Shown here: positions 53,328-62,884 of the stretch, in pieces | How the letters are laid out: the number at the start of each line of letters is the position of its first letter | How positions within the stretch are numbered: the first letter of the stretch is position 1 | From: Maribacter litoralis | GTDB lineage: Bacteria; Bacteroidota; Bacteroidia; Flavobacteriales; Flavobacteriaceae | Direction: 5' to 3' | NCBI RefSeq assembly: GCF_003075045.1 | Contig: NZ_QCZD01000001.1 | Span: 310,001-374,000 of the forward strand | Length of the DNA: 64,000 nucleotides | Notes under the pieces: model-generated | Databases searched by the model: none | The model's input: only the letters and a program-made list of their open reading frames with translations | What the model was told of the DNA's origin: nothing | Translations under genes and position numbers: made by a program

Positions 53328-54071
53328 ATGAAAACATATACTATGCTAATATTGATACTTGTTTTGGCTATTGGCCAAGCTCAAAATACAGAGGATAACA
53401 TTACATATCACAGCATTGTAGACGAAGAGCATATTATCGTCGAGTTAAGTACAGTTGACCAAGCTACTATGATGTCTATGTTGCACCGAGGCTTTTATGT
53501 GTATTTTGATGCTAAAGGAAAAAAGAAGAAAAATGTTTCTATTCAATATCCAATCAATAGGACTCCGCCACAGCGTCCAGAAAGAAATGAAAGAGATAAT
53601 AATACTCGTGAAAAAACGGATGAACAAGAGCGGAAAAGACCAGACATGAACGAGCTATTGGAAGAAATGCCCAGAACGGCACGCTTTATTAATTTTGATT
53701 ATGAAGAAGAATTTCATTTAGACCTAAACAATTTGGGCGCTACGATAAACTATAACTATGACGAAGCTTCAAAAGAACTTCGTTATCAATTAAAAATACC
53801 AAAAAATAGTATTGCTGATAATGACACCAAATTAACCAAATTATCCATTGGTATTGTGACTCCAAAAATAACATCCGAAACAAAAACTGAAAGCTCAAAT
53901 GTAAGCTTTGGTGGTGGAGGACAAGGTGGCGGACCGGGAGGCGGCAGAGGTGGTCAAGGTGGTGGTCCTGGTGGTGGCGGTCGAGGAGGTTCTCATGGCG
54001 CACCACCACAAGATGAACGACCTGAAGAAGTCTCAATCAATATTTGGTTTAAGGCTGATGCCTTCAATTGA
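53328..54071 (+). CDS. Secreted protein with Gly-rich segment, function unknown
   Basis: A 247-residue protein with a signal peptide (about 1-18, GQA-Q). A beta-rich N-terminal part (to about 70) is followed by a charged Arg/Glu/Asp segment (about 80-115), a second beta-rich part, and a Gly/Gln/Pro/Arg low-complexity stretch (about 195-225) before the last 22 residues. I do not recognise a family. The Gly-rich stretch could act as a flexible linker or interact with polymers. It is preceded by a candidate LytTR-type promoter and followed by the EF-hand lipoprotein gene 130 bp later. Confidence 0.7.
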   Translation: MKTYTMLILILVLAIGQAQNTEDNITYHSIVDEEHIIVELSTVDQATMMSMLHRGFYVYFDAKGKKKKNVSIQYPINRTPPQRPERNERDNNTREKTDEQERKRPDMNELLEEMPRTARFINFDYEEEFHLDLNNLGATINYNYDEASKELRYQLKIPKNSIADNDTKLTKLSIGIVTPKITSETKTESSNVSFGGGGQGGGPGGGRGGQGGGPGGGGRGGSHGAPPQDERPEEVSINIWFKADAFN

Positions 54072-54164
54072 GCAATACATCACTTTTCATCTATTGATTC
54101 TATAGATACGTAGTAATAATTACACTATTGGTATATAATGTTTTCACTTACTAAGAGGTAAAGA

Positions 54165-54172
54165 TACTTTTG
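54165..54172 (+). promoter_or_regulatory. -7 promoter element of the EF-hand lipoprotein gene
   Basis: TACTTTTG is an exact match to TAnnTTTG, 30 bp before the ATG. Confidence 0.5.
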
Positions 54173-54201
54173 TAATACATTAATATTAAAAACACATAAC
54201 C

Positions 54202-54501
54202 ATGAAAAAAGTAATTGCAACGTTTATCATTATTGCTTCAATAACCAGTTGTAACAGTGTAAAGAACATGAACACGTCATCAATGTCCGATGCTGCTACA
54301 TTATTAAGCTCACTAAGTTCTAATTCTACGGTACAGCAAGTGGCGAGCTTATTTAGCTTATTGGATACTAATAACGATGAAGCTATTAGTTCAACCGAAG
54401 CTATTGGAGAAGTATCTGAAAATTTTGAAGTGCTGGATACAAATAATAACTCTAGTTTAAATCTTACAGAATTGGAAGGTATACTTGGTTTGTTAAAATA
54501 A
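54202..54501 (+). CDS. Small EF-hand lipoprotein
   Basis: A 99-residue lipoprotein (ITSC, C17). It has two EF-hand loops: D55 to E66 (ligands D55, N57, D59, S63, E66) and D79 to E90 (D79, N81, N83, N87, E90). The Gly at loop position 6 is replaced (E60, S84), so calcium affinity may be low. It parallels the secreted EF-hand protein at 411, but anchored. Its own promoter is probably TACTTTTG at 54165-54172, a perfect -7 match. Two hairpins follow. Confidence 0.8.
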   Translation: MKKVIATFIIIASITSCNSVKNMNTSSMSDAATLLSSLSSNSTVQQVASLFSLLDTNNDEAISSTEAIGEVSENFEVLDTNNNSSLNLTELEGILGLLK

Positions 54502-54511
54502 AACCTTCCAT

Positions 54512-54546
54512 ATAAACGTATTCTCCCCCGAATACGTTTATTTCAT
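54512..54546 (+). terminator. Terminator of the EF-hand lipoprotein gene
   Basis: A perfect 12-bp stem (54512-54523 with 54530-54541) with a C-rich 6-base loop, followed by TTCATTTTT. Confidence 0.8.
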
Positions 54547-54561
54547 TTTTAGTTCATTACA

Positions 54562-54594
54562 AAAAACCCCTGTTTGTTACAAACAGGGGTTTTT
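54562..54594. terminator. Second, bidirectional terminator
   Basis: A perfect 15-bp stem (54562-54576 with 54580-54594) with a TTA loop and A/T runs on both sides. It ends the convergent beta-barrel gene and backs up the hairpin at 54512. Confidence 0.9.
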
Positions 54595-54623
54595 ATATTG
54601 CTGCGTAATAATTGTTGAAAGGT

Positions 54624-55481
54624 TTATTTCGAAGCTTTCGCGAATTTGTATGTAATACCAATATTTAATCCAAATGAAGAATATGGTACTTTTTGAGATA
54701 ATTCTTGTGTGGTATCGGTATTCGTATTTGATAGTTCATCTACATAAGTAGTATTCTTGTTTACTCCCTCTGGTAAATTATCAATGGTATATAATCCACT
54801 AACGGCAACAGAGCCGTCAGGTAGCTTTACATCGGTATTGAACTCCGTAATCTCAGAATCTTTACGTTTTAAACTAATACCATAATATTCAGCTTCTACG
54901 AAAAGGCTAAAATTATCATCCAGATCATATTTATATCCAAGTGCCCCTACAAAACCCAATGGAAAATGACCGTGAAAATCTTCCTTATAATTGGTTTCTG
55001 AATACGAACCATCTGGTACGCCCAAAGCTTCTGCCTCTTCTTCGGAAAAAACAGATTTTTGATATATTACACCCTCTGTTTTACCTCCTAATTTTAATAA
55101 GGCACCAAAACGACCATAAATATTATTGGTAAACTTATATACTACAGATGCCGAAGCTCCAAAGGCACGCGCTCTTGCCACAGCATCTACTTCTGTACTT
55201 GGTAGGCTTATTACAGATATATCTTGATCAGTACCATGTAAGTAACCAACCCCAAGGTCAAAACCAAAAGAATCATCGAAAAAATAGGTTCCCCTTAATT
55301 GAAAGTTTGTGCCTTCACCATAACTACCATACGAATTTTCTGTTTCAGATGCCGTAATGCGTTCTCCTAATTTCATAGTTGCACTACCTATTGCATAGCC
55401 AGAACTTGCAGAAACCTGCCATTGTCCGTAAGAAATAGTGCCGATCATTCCCAAAATTGATGCTAATAATATACGCTTCAT
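54624..55481 (-). CDS. Outer-membrane beta-barrel protein (OmpW/porin-like)
   Basis: A 285-residue protein with a signal peptide (about 1-20, SYGQ) and alternating hydrophobic strands typical of a small eight- to ten-strand barrel. WQVSASSGYAIGS at the start, GFDLGVGYLHGTD, YGRFGALLKLGG and FSLFVEAEYYGISLKR are the barrel strands, and the last strand ends SFGLNIGITYKFAKASK. A more exact family cannot be assigned. The 259-bp gap upstream, to the peroxidase gene, has only an A/T-rich stretch. Confidence 0.78.
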   Translation of the reverse strand: MKRILLASILGMIGTISYGQWQVSASSGYAIGSATMKLGERITASETENSYGSYGEGTNFQLRGTYFFDDSFGFDLGVGYLHGTDQDISVISLPSTEVDAVARARAFGASASVVYKFTNNIYGRFGALLKLGGKTEGVIYQKSVFSEEEAEALGVPDGSYSETNYKEDFHGHFPLGFVGALGYKYDLDDNFSLFVEAEYYGISLKRKDSEITEFNTDVKLPDGSVAVSGLYTIDNLPEGVNKNTTYVDELSNTNTDTTQELSQKVPYSSFGLNIGITYKFAKASK

Positions 55482-55740
55482 ACTAATTTTTTTATACCGT
55501 TATTAAGTCTTTATCATTTTAAACATGTAAGTCTCAAATATTTACAAAAACCTAATATTTATTACGTTTAGCACTTATTTTAGAGTGAACAAATTTGTAA
55601 CTATTGGCTCTATAAAAACGACTTTATTTTAAAATGAACGCCAAATTTACACCATTCTAATACTACGTATTTGCTCAAATGAATTTTTAACTAATTAATT
55701 TCATCTAATTTTTTGCATTACATTCTTTTATAGGCTTTTA

Positions 55741-56952
55741 CTATTCTACAAACGGATTCGCATACTTTTCATCATTGACAAACTCATCATCGGTCAAGGT
55801 GTTCAAAAAGTCTACCAATGCTTGTTTATCATCATCCGATAAATTTAAACGGCGAACATTATTACCTTGTGTAAGTCTGTTATCTAGATTAGGGTTATTC
55901 TGTACACCACTGTTATAGTGCTCAATGACTTCTTCTAATGTTTCAAACCTACCGTCATGCATATACGGACCGGTTAATGCTATATTTCTTAATGAGGGTA
56001 CCTTAAACTCGCCCAGCTCATTATTATTACCCGTTATACCACCAACGCCAGGATCTGTAATTGTAGCATCCAAGCCATTGTTTCTAGCATCATCACCCAC
56101 AAAAACATTGGTAGCATGGCAATCGAAACACCTGGTCTGGTTGCTCATAAAAAGTTGTTTTCCTCTATTTTCCGAAGTTGTAAAATTGGGGAAGTTGTCG
56201 TCTATATCATTTACCTGTGCCAAACCTTCATCAAATTTAGATTCATACGAAACCATAGAGCGAATAAATTGAGATAATGCCAACGCAATACGGTCACTCG
56301 AAACGGCCTCATCTCCAAAGGCATTTGTAAACAAGGTGCTGTAATAGTCTAACTCAGATAACTTATCTTCCAATTCGGGTAGCGTCATCCCCATTTCTAC
56401 CAGGTCTTGAATGGGAACCAATGTTTGCTCTTCAAGGCTTTCTGCTCTTTCATCCCAAAAAAACCTTCCGTTTTCATAAAATCTTGCATTTGCCAGTCCC
56501 ATAGAATTTCTTGATGTTAACTCCCCATCAAAACCTGTACTTAAGGCTGTAGGATCAGCAAACCCATGTTCTTGAATATGGCAAGATGCGCAAGAAATGG
56601 TATTGTTTCTAGATAAATTATTATCATAGAACAATACCCTACCTAATGTGGCACCATTATCTGTAATTTGATTATTGTTAGGGGTATTATCCTCATTTCT
56701 AACATCATTATCCAAAAAGAAATTGGGCAACAGAATATTGGCATAATTAAAAGGGGAGTCGGGCAAGACTAAAATAGATGAATCGACAGCAAGATCATTG
56801 TTGGTATCAGTTTCAGTATCAACATCTGTTTCATTGGTATCATCATCTACCAGAGCTTGTTCTTCATCTTCGGTAATTTCTACATATTCATCTTTACTAC
56901 AGGAGCTTAAAATAGTTACCATTAGGCAAATCGGGACAAAATACTTTTTCAT
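55741..56952 (-). CDS. Di-haem cytochrome c peroxidase (CCP/MauG family) lipoprotein
   Basis: A 403-residue lipoprotein (LSSC, C18) with a long acidic linker (to about 55). The two haem c sites are CASCH (C121, C124, H125) and CFDCH (C275, C278, H279), the standard CCP/MauG pattern, and MHDGRFETLEEVIEHY near the end is a family mark. It reduces hydrogen peroxide or makes a protein modification, on the outer side of the membrane. It lies 152 bp downstream of the vanadium haloperoxidase gene on the same strand. That enzyme also consumes peroxide, so a link in peroxide handling is possible. Confidence 0.92.
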   Translation of the reverse strand: MKKYFVPICLMVTILSSCSKDEYVEITEDEEQALVDDDTNETDVDTETDTNNDLAVDSSILVLPDSPFNYANILLPNFFLDNDVRNEDNTPNNNQITDNGATLGRVLFYDNNLSRNNTISCASCHIQEHGFADPTALSTGFDGELTSRNSMGLANARFYENGRFFWDERAESLEEQTLVPIQDLVEMGMTLPELEDKLSELDYYSTLFTNAFGDEAVSSDRIALALSQFIRSMVSYESKFDEGLAQVNDIDDNFPNFTTSENRGKQLFMSNQTRCFDCHATNVFVGDDARNNGLDATITDPGVGGITGNNNELGEFKVPSLRNIALTGPYMHDGRFETLEEVIEHYNSGVQNNPNLDNRLTQGNNVRRLNLSDDDKQALVDFLNTLTDDEFVNDEKYANPFVE

Positions 56953-57104
56953 ATTACATTGTTTTTAAAAAGGATTGATAAAAATTAAAAAGTAGTTTTT
57001 TGTCATTCAGGTCATTAAAATTAAAGTAGGGTAGAGGTAGGAAAGTTTAAATTGCAAAAGCCCCGCCATTACCGACGGAACTTCTACAATCAATAGATTA
57101 AGTA

Positions 57105-58559
57105 TTAAAAATTAGGGGACAGACTAAAGTTGTTCACTGCGGCAGATATCTCATAACCTAAACGTGCTCCTTCATCACTATCCGCTTGAATATGAACGCC
57201 CAGTGGTATTCTAGAATATCCATTTTCTTCTGCCATTTCAGAAAAGGAATTAAAACTTCTGGGTGTTCCATCAAACTCTGATCTGCCGGCATGGGTTCTA
57301 TCCGTAAAGTTTATGGCGTCTCCCCCAAATATGTCTATAAATACTCCCGATGCTACTGCTGCAAATGTTGCATGACCCGATGGATATGCCGGAAAAGCAG
57401 GATTAGGACTAGATATAAAACGAGCTAAATTCGTTTGAAAATCGTCATTGATGTATTCCAGAATAAATCTACTGGGTCTTTCGGTATTATAGGTGTATTT
57501 ATCATCCCATGCGGAAACCGCGGCATCATTCATTGCAAAACCAAGTTTTAATAACAACTCTAATGCTTGTTCGTAATCCAAGTCCTCTTGTTCTATAAGC
57601 TGATTGGCAATGGAAAACTGTCTCCCTGGCGGACTCATCATTAAGCCTTCTACATCATCTGACCAGAATTCTGAAATCCACAGATCTTCATTATCCGATA
57701 ACCTGGCAGTTGTAGCAGAAATCTCCACTTCTTCCATTTGTTCGTAATAACCACTATTTCTGTTGGTGTTATGAGCGAATGGTGGTGGCGAACTAGATGT
57801 CTGATCAGGACCAATAACAAATGTTCTTACCCTGTTCCAATAGGGAAACCAAGCACTTTCCCCTTCAGATGCCGCCCATAAGCCTTCACCTACAGGTGCC
57901 ACGTAAGATGCAGGGTTAGGGTCCAATTGTTGAGACTCGGCTTCGGTATCGGTCTGGCTATAGGCAATTACCGTTTCTGCTACCAAAGTTCCCCATGCTA
58001 TGGAATTTTCTATTTCTTCTTGCGTAAGATCTTCAGATAGTTCTTCTTCCAATTCATCTTCTAAAGTGGCAATACCTGCTTTGGCATTATTGGAAACACT
58101 GAACATAAAATGGTCTAAAACCAAAGCATAGCAGGTATTTAGAGCCAAACTTCTATCTACATTATCAGCTCTTTCGTCTTGATCAATATTAAAGCCCTGA
58201 AGCTGATTTTCTGTAGACCCATATCCGTCCATATCCGCTACAGCGGTTTCATAACCTGCCAAGTGGATATAACCTAAAGCTCTTGCCGTTGTATTGGGTC
58301 TTAACCCGTTAGTATATCTATCTAGCACCAACCAAAGGTCATTCCAATCCACAATAAGTTGAACGGTTTCCTCTGAAGGGTTTAAATTGTTATTTCGGTC
58401 ATTCTGTCTTCTGGCGGTTAAAGAATCTTGTGCTACTGTTTCAAAATCATCTGTATCGGTCTCACTAATTTCAAGATCATCCAATTCATCTTTTGCACAG
58501 GCGTTTACTAAAATTACCGATAGGATGATCAGCACCCATCTAACACTATAATTTCTCAT
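57105..58559 (-). CDS. Vanadium-dependent haloperoxidase lipoprotein
   Basis: A 484-residue lipoprotein (VNAC, C21). The C-terminal PAP2-like core has the full vanadate signature: K354-x6-R361-P362, PSGH with H396, and S449-R450-x5-H456-x3-D460. This distinguishes it as a vanadium haloperoxidase or a closely related acid phosphatase. The N-terminal half is helical. Vanadium haloperoxidases use peroxide to oxidise iodide, bromide or chloride, and marine flavobacteria have iodide-specific ones. It lies 172 bp downstream of the TonB receptor in a sigma/anti-sigma controlled cluster, with the di-haem peroxidase after it. Confidence 0.92.
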   Translation of the reverse strand: MRNYSVRWVLIILSVILVNACAKDELDDLEISETDTDDFETVAQDSLTARRQNDRNNNLNPSEETVQLIVDWNDLWLVLDRYTNGLRPNTTARALGYIHLAGYETAVADMDGYGSTENQLQGFNIDQDERADNVDRSLALNTCYALVLDHFMFSVSNNAKAGIATLEDELEEELSEDLTQEEIENSIAWGTLVAETVIAYSQTDTEAESQQLDPNPASYVAPVGEGLWAASEGESAWFPYWNRVRTFVIGPDQTSSSPPPFAHNTNRNSGYYEQMEEVEISATTARLSDNEDLWISEFWSDDVEGLMMSPPGRQFSIANQLIEQEDLDYEQALELLLKLGFAMNDAAVSAWDDKYTYNTERPSRFILEYINDDFQTNLARFISSPNPAFPAYPSGHATFAAVASGVFIDIFGGDAINFTDRTHAGRSEFDGTPRSFNSFSEMAEENGYSRIPLGVHIQADSDEGARLGYEISAAVNNFSLSPNF

Positions 58560-58731
58560 AACTTTTGTATTAAGGTTAATGTTTAACTAAAGGCATTTTT
58601 TAGTGCCTTTTCCTTAATACGTTTCGGTTACGGATTTACCCAACCCTTATATTCTAAAAAAAAATGAATTAAAAATAGATTTTAATCTAAATGCTTGAAA
58701 AACAAACTATTGAAATATTTAAAAAAGCTGT

Positions 58732-61233
58732 TTAAAACTGTATACTCAATTGAAGATTAGGAGCAAAGTCAATAGTTTTACGATAGGGGTCATCAACTGG
58801 AGGTTCATTCTGGAATATATTCACAATATTATCTTGATCATATAAATTTAGAATAGATAAGCCCACAATACCCTTCCAAGTTTTTCTGGTATTGGTGAAA
58901 GCATAAGTGGCAGAAACATCTAATTGATGCATACTTGGAAATCTATTGGTATAGACAATATCCAAATCGCTCTGAGAAGTACCTTCATCTGTTTCAAAAT
59001 CTGGAACAACTACTGGCATGCCAGAAAAGTATCCCCAAGTAACAGCTAAATTAAACGGATCTAAATGCCATAACCCAGTAACATGTAAAATGTGACGTTG
59101 ATCAAAGTAAATGGGCAGGGTCTCACCAAAATCGGTATCGACTTCACTTAGTGAATAGCTAAATAAGGCTTCAAAATTGTTCCATCTTTTTTTTACAAAG
59201 AAATCGGCTCCTATACTTTTTAACTTCCCTTCTTTTAGTGTTTCGGTATTGGTTTGCAGTGTTACATTATTGGTGTTTCTTACATATAACTCTACATCTA
59301 CCAACCAGCCCGATTTAGTATATAAGGCCCCTAACATGGTTTGATAACCCTCTAATACCGATGTGGTCTGATCAGGGAGAAACCAAAATTGACTATCATC
59401 ATTAAAATCATCAAAATCGTCTCGTAATTTCTTTTGTATAAATTGATGTGAACGCCCTGCAGAAGTTTTAAGAAACAAAGCATCACTTGTTCTTACGTTT
59501 ATAGAAACCCTAGGGTCTGCATATAATTTTTTATTAGGACCATAGTAGTCTGAATGCAGACCAAAATTTGCCGTTACTTTATCGTTCCAATTCTTATTGA
59601 TAGATGCAAACATACTGTGGTTCAAAGCATCTTGATTTCTACCATTGTCAATACTTTCCTCATCATTTCGTTCATCGAATCTTAGACTATAGTCGGTTAG
59701 CGTATAGCCGGTTTCAAGAGCGGTGAATTCGTTTATTTGTAGCTGAACTTCACTTATAAACCGCGTGTCGTTAATTGTATTGGAATATTTTTCGAAACTT
59801 GACCTTTCTTCGGCTGAAAAGCCTTCACTTTTATTATCGATATATAATGACGATTTGCTTAATCTTGCTTGTGCACTAAGTCTATCAGAAAAGGTTCCTT
59901 CCCATTTAATGGTCATTCCCCAATTATCTAAATACAAATCGCGAAAGTCTTTGTTGTCCTTATCTTCAAAGTCCTCTAAGGTTGCAGATAAGCGATTTTG
60001 AATATTGATGTAACTAACGGTAGCTTTATGGTTTTCGTTGATATCGTATACTAATTTGGAATTTATATCGTAAAAACCAACTTCAAAATTATCGCTATTT
60101 ACTTCATCGGCAACGTCCTCTAAACGGCTACCTTGAAAATTCAGGTTAGAAAATGCCGTTAACTTAGGAGAATTGATCCCCGGATAATTAGACCTACCTG
60201 CTACATAAAAAGCCAATTTATCTTTTACTACTGGTATTTCAACTGTTGCACCGGCATAAACCATATTAGCCTGAACGGTATAAGACGTGGAATCTGGCAC
60301 TTTATTCTTGGTGGTCATATGTATAAGTCCGCCCACACGACCTCCCCATTTAGCGGCAAGGGTATTTCTTTGAATTTCTATATTACTAACCGTAGTAGGG
60401 TTATAAGGTGCAATTGCACCATAAAAATGACCATTGTGATAAATAGGAATATCATCAATTTCAATAAGGGATTGGTCAAATGTACTACCTCTAAAATTAA
60501 GATTACCAGGTTTTCCGCTTGGTGTATGCACGCCCGGTATATTTTTTACGACATTAAAAACATCTCCATCTGTTTCACCTGCCAGTAAACCCAAAGACTC
60601 CATGTTTATCTGAAAGGTATTGTCACTTATTTTAGTATTTACACCCCGTGTTAGATAATCTGTAATCTGAACTTCGTTTAAATGAATCATTGCTTGTTCT
60701 AGGCGTAAGGGTGTATTCATATTCAATAGTTCAGAAGCTTTTACATGCAAGGTATTGTAAAATGCCGAACGAATATGAACGGAATCTAGCGGGAATAGAT
60801 TCTTGACGGTATATGTAGATTTTATAGGATACAAAAAGCGCTCTTCACCCTTATTTACCTGAACAGTAATATCTCCTATTGATTCGCCAGTATCTTTATC
60901 CACAACGGTAAATGTGACATCTTTTCTTATAGGTACTACCATAAAAGAACCAGGTCCGTTCTCCAAAAAATTTATTGGAGCATTTTCCTTTATAGCCGCT
61001 ATGCAATTACTTAAATTATCGCAGTTAAAATTTGCTGGCAATAGTACCTGATCCAAAAGCGAATTATTATAGGTAAATGCCACACCGTAGGTGTTTTGCA
61101 AAGTTTCTAGGCGATCGACTAATTTTTGTGCGGATTGATTTTGTGAGTAGGATGCATGAGAATAGAAAAAACACATGAAAAGAAGAATGAGATACTGAAC
61201 TATTGTAATCCTTGTTCTTTTAGTATTGATCAT
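58732..61233 (-). CDS. FecA-type TonB-dependent receptor with STN domain
   Basis: An 833-residue receptor. After the signal (about 1-31) comes an STN domain (about 32-103, with VDRLETLQNTYGVAFTYNN), then a beta-sandwich region, plug (about 200-310, IPGVHTPSGKPGNLNFRGS and SLIEIDDIPIYHNG), and a barrel ending in LQLSIQF. The STN domain signals to the FecR anti-sigma protein encoded 23 bp upstream. The substrate is unknown, and a ferric or halide-related compound is possible because of the haloperoxidase that follows. Confidence 0.93.
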   Translation of the reverse strand: MINTKRTRITIVQYLILLFMCFFYSHASYSQNQSAQKLVDRLETLQNTYGVAFTYNNSLLDQVLLPANFNCDNLSNCIAAIKENAPINFLENGPGSFMVVPIRKDVTFTVVDKDTGESIGDITVQVNKGEERFLYPIKSTYTVKNLFPLDSVHIRSAFYNTLHVKASELLNMNTPLRLEQAMIHLNEVQITDYLTRGVNTKISDNTFQINMESLGLLAGETDGDVFNVVKNIPGVHTPSGKPGNLNFRGSTFDQSLIEIDDIPIYHNGHFYGAIAPYNPTTVSNIEIQRNTLAAKWGGRVGGLIHMTTKNKVPDSTSYTVQANMVYAGATVEIPVVKDKLAFYVAGRSNYPGINSPKLTAFSNLNFQGSRLEDVADEVNSDNFEVGFYDINSKLVYDINENHKATVSYINIQNRLSATLEDFEDKDNKDFRDLYLDNWGMTIKWEGTFSDRLSAQARLSKSSLYIDNKSEGFSAEERSSFEKYSNTINDTRFISEVQLQINEFTALETGYTLTDYSLRFDERNDEESIDNGRNQDALNHSMFASINKNWNDKVTANFGLHSDYYGPNKKLYADPRVSINVRTSDALFLKTSAGRSHQFIQKKLRDDFDDFNDDSQFWFLPDQTTSVLEGYQTMLGALYTKSGWLVDVELYVRNTNNVTLQTNTETLKEGKLKSIGADFFVKKRWNNFEALFSYSLSEVDTDFGETLPIYFDQRHILHVTGLWHLDPFNLAVTWGYFSGMPVVVPDFETDEGTSQSDLDIVYTNRFPSMHQLDVSATYAFTNTRKTWKGIVGLSILNLYDQDNIVNIFQNEPPVDDPYRKTIDFAPNLQLSIQF

Positions 61234-61256
61234 GATATGCTTTTACAATAGTATTC

Positions 61257-62168
61257 TTATTCAAAAATAACGGTATTATCTTCTTTTAAGCTATATTCTA
61301 TTTCCATTGTGGTAAAAATAGTTGACAATGTATGTTGTAAATCTTTATGTGCAATAGTACCCGTAAATTGTTGATTTTCATATTTTGACGGCAAATCAAT
61401 ATTCACGTTGTAATATCTTTTAACATCTGAAATTACTGTTTTCAGCGGAGTTCTATCATATGTACTAATACCTTTCATCCATTCTGGCCCAGAGGTTTGG
61501 TGGGTTGATTTTTGAAGTTTTCCGTCATTCAATATAACACTTTGCCCCACTGTAATAATTTCAGATTCATCTCGATACGATACTTTGATCATACCTTCAT
61601 AGCAATAGACCGAAAATTGTTTGTTCTGTGAACGAACATTAAACTGGGTGCCCAAAACGGAAACTTGGGCTGTAGGTGTTTCAACTATAAAAGAACTACC
61701 ACTAGTAACATTAAAATATGCCTGCCCCTTAAGTTCTACGAGCCTTGTATTGTCCCATTCATTTTTATTATATGAAATACTTGAAGCTGCGTCTAACTCC
61801 ACCAGAGTACCCGTTGGTAATGTAATGCTTCTATTTTCGGCAATTTCGGTAACTACCGTAGTATCCCCATTAGAAAGATAATACCATAAAAAACTACATG
61901 TAAATAGTACTGCAATCCCTGCTGCAATACTCCACCACGTTTTGTTTTTGCTTCTATTAATGGATACAACACTAGCATTTTGATTTTTTAATTTGGCCAA
62001 CCCTGCGTCTACATCAAATGGTTTAACCTTCCATGTGTCGATATCATCGACTACAGCTTTGAGCGCATCTAGTTCTCCCGTTTTCTTCAGTTGTTCTTTC
62101 TCCTCGTTACTTAAACGATCATCCATCCAACGTGCAATTAAATTTTTATCTTCTAAATGCTTGCTCAT
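61257..62168 (-). CDS. FecR-family anti-sigma factor
   Basis: A 303-residue protein with a cytoplasmic N-terminal part (about 1-75) containing the sigma-binding segment IARWMDDRLSNEEKEQL, one membrane helix (about 76-97), and a periplasmic FecR domain (RSITLPTGTLVELDAASSISYN, AYFNVTSGSSFIVETP, TQFNVRS). It receives the signal from the TonB receptor and controls the sigma factor. The sigma gene ends 37 bp upstream, and the receptor gene starts 23 bp downstream. Confidence 0.93.
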   Translation of the reverse strand: MSKHLEDKNLIARWMDDRLSNEEKEQLKKTGELDALKAVVDDIDTWKVKPFDVDAGLAKLKNQNASVVSINRSKNKTWWSIAAGIAVLFTCSFLWYYLSNGDTTVVTEIAENRSITLPTGTLVELDAASSISYNKNEWDNTRLVELKGQAYFNVTSGSSFIVETPTAQVSVLGTQFNVRSQNKQFSVYCYEGMIKVSYRDESEIITVGQSVILNDGKLQKSTHQTSGPEWMKGISTYDRTPLKTVISDVKRYYNVNIDLPSKYENQQFTGTIAHKDLQHTLSTIFTTMEIEYSLKEDNTVIFE

Positions 62169-62205
62169 ACTAGTAATACGTTTTAAAAACTATTTAACCA
62201 ACCTG

Positions 62206-62727
62206 CTAAATAGAAAAATCTTTAATTTCTGTAATACTGTTCAGTTTTATCAATGCTTTTGAAATTCGTTTTTCTATGGCCGTTTCGCTAACTTCTAATC
62301 GTAAGGCTATTTCTTTATACGTTAATTTATCTATCCTGTTCATTAAAAAAGCCTCACGTTGCTTTTCGGGCAAGTTAGAAATAACAGATTCTAGTTTAGA
62401 CCTAAATTCTTTAGTTCTCAACTTAAAATAAGGGTCTTCGTTCTCTTGTACGTGTACTAGGCCTTTTTCAAATTTTAAGGCCACTTTTTTGTTTCTAAGG
62501 TTATCTATCATAAGGTTGCGGGCTATTTTATATAAAAAACCAGTTACCCTATCATACACTACAGAACTACATTTGTTCCATAATTTCACAAAAGAATCAT
62601 GTACTATATCTTCTGCACGTTGCATGTCACCAAACTTATAGTACAGGTAATTTCGCAAAACTTCTGCATGGGTTCTATAAATTTGATTGTAAACACGTTC
62701 TTCGCAAACAGATGGCTCTTGCCCCAT
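62206..62727 (-). CDS. ECF-type RNA polymerase sigma factor (FecI-like)
   Basis: A 173-residue sigma-70 family protein with region 2 (about 10-80, DMQRAEDIVHDSFVKLW and RNLMIDNLRN) and region 4 (about 115-168, LPEKQREAFLMNRIDKLTYKEIALRL). It has no extra domain. It is first of the sigma/FecR/TonB-receptor set and is expected to activate that promoter set, including perhaps the haloperoxidase and peroxidase genes. Its own promoter lies in the 157-bp gap to the next gene. Confidence 0.93.
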   Translation of the reverse strand: MGQEPSVCEERVYNQIYRTHAEVLRNYLYYKFGDMQRAEDIVHDSFVKLWNKCSSVVYDRVTGFLYKIARNLMIDNLRNKKVALKFEKGLVHVQENEDPYFKLRTKEFRSKLESVISNLPEKQREAFLMNRIDKLTYKEIALRLEVSETAIEKRISKALIKLNSITEIKDFSI

Positions 62728-62819
62728 TCTTAAGTATTAAATTCTTTAAGACCTAAATGGTCTATAAGGCTATTTAGAGAAACCTTTAATAGCGTATAGT
62801 GCAATATACTATAAAAATA

Positions 62820-62845
62820 AAAGCCTATAGATTACTATAGGCTTT
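62820..62845 (-). terminator. Terminator of the 62885-63544 gene
   Basis: A perfect 11-bp stem (62820-62830 with 62835-62845) with loop ATTA and a U-rich tail on the minus strand. Confidence 0.88.
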
Positions 62846-62884
62846 GATATTGTAGGATGTAATAATCTTTACAACAAGCTAAGT

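Noticed and set aside
54121..54150. ACACTA / TTCACTT pair before the EF-hand lipoprotein gene as a fifth LytTR-type site
   Set aside because: The offset is 22 bp, and the -7 element lies 22 bp, not 37, after the second copy. The match is short enough to be chance.
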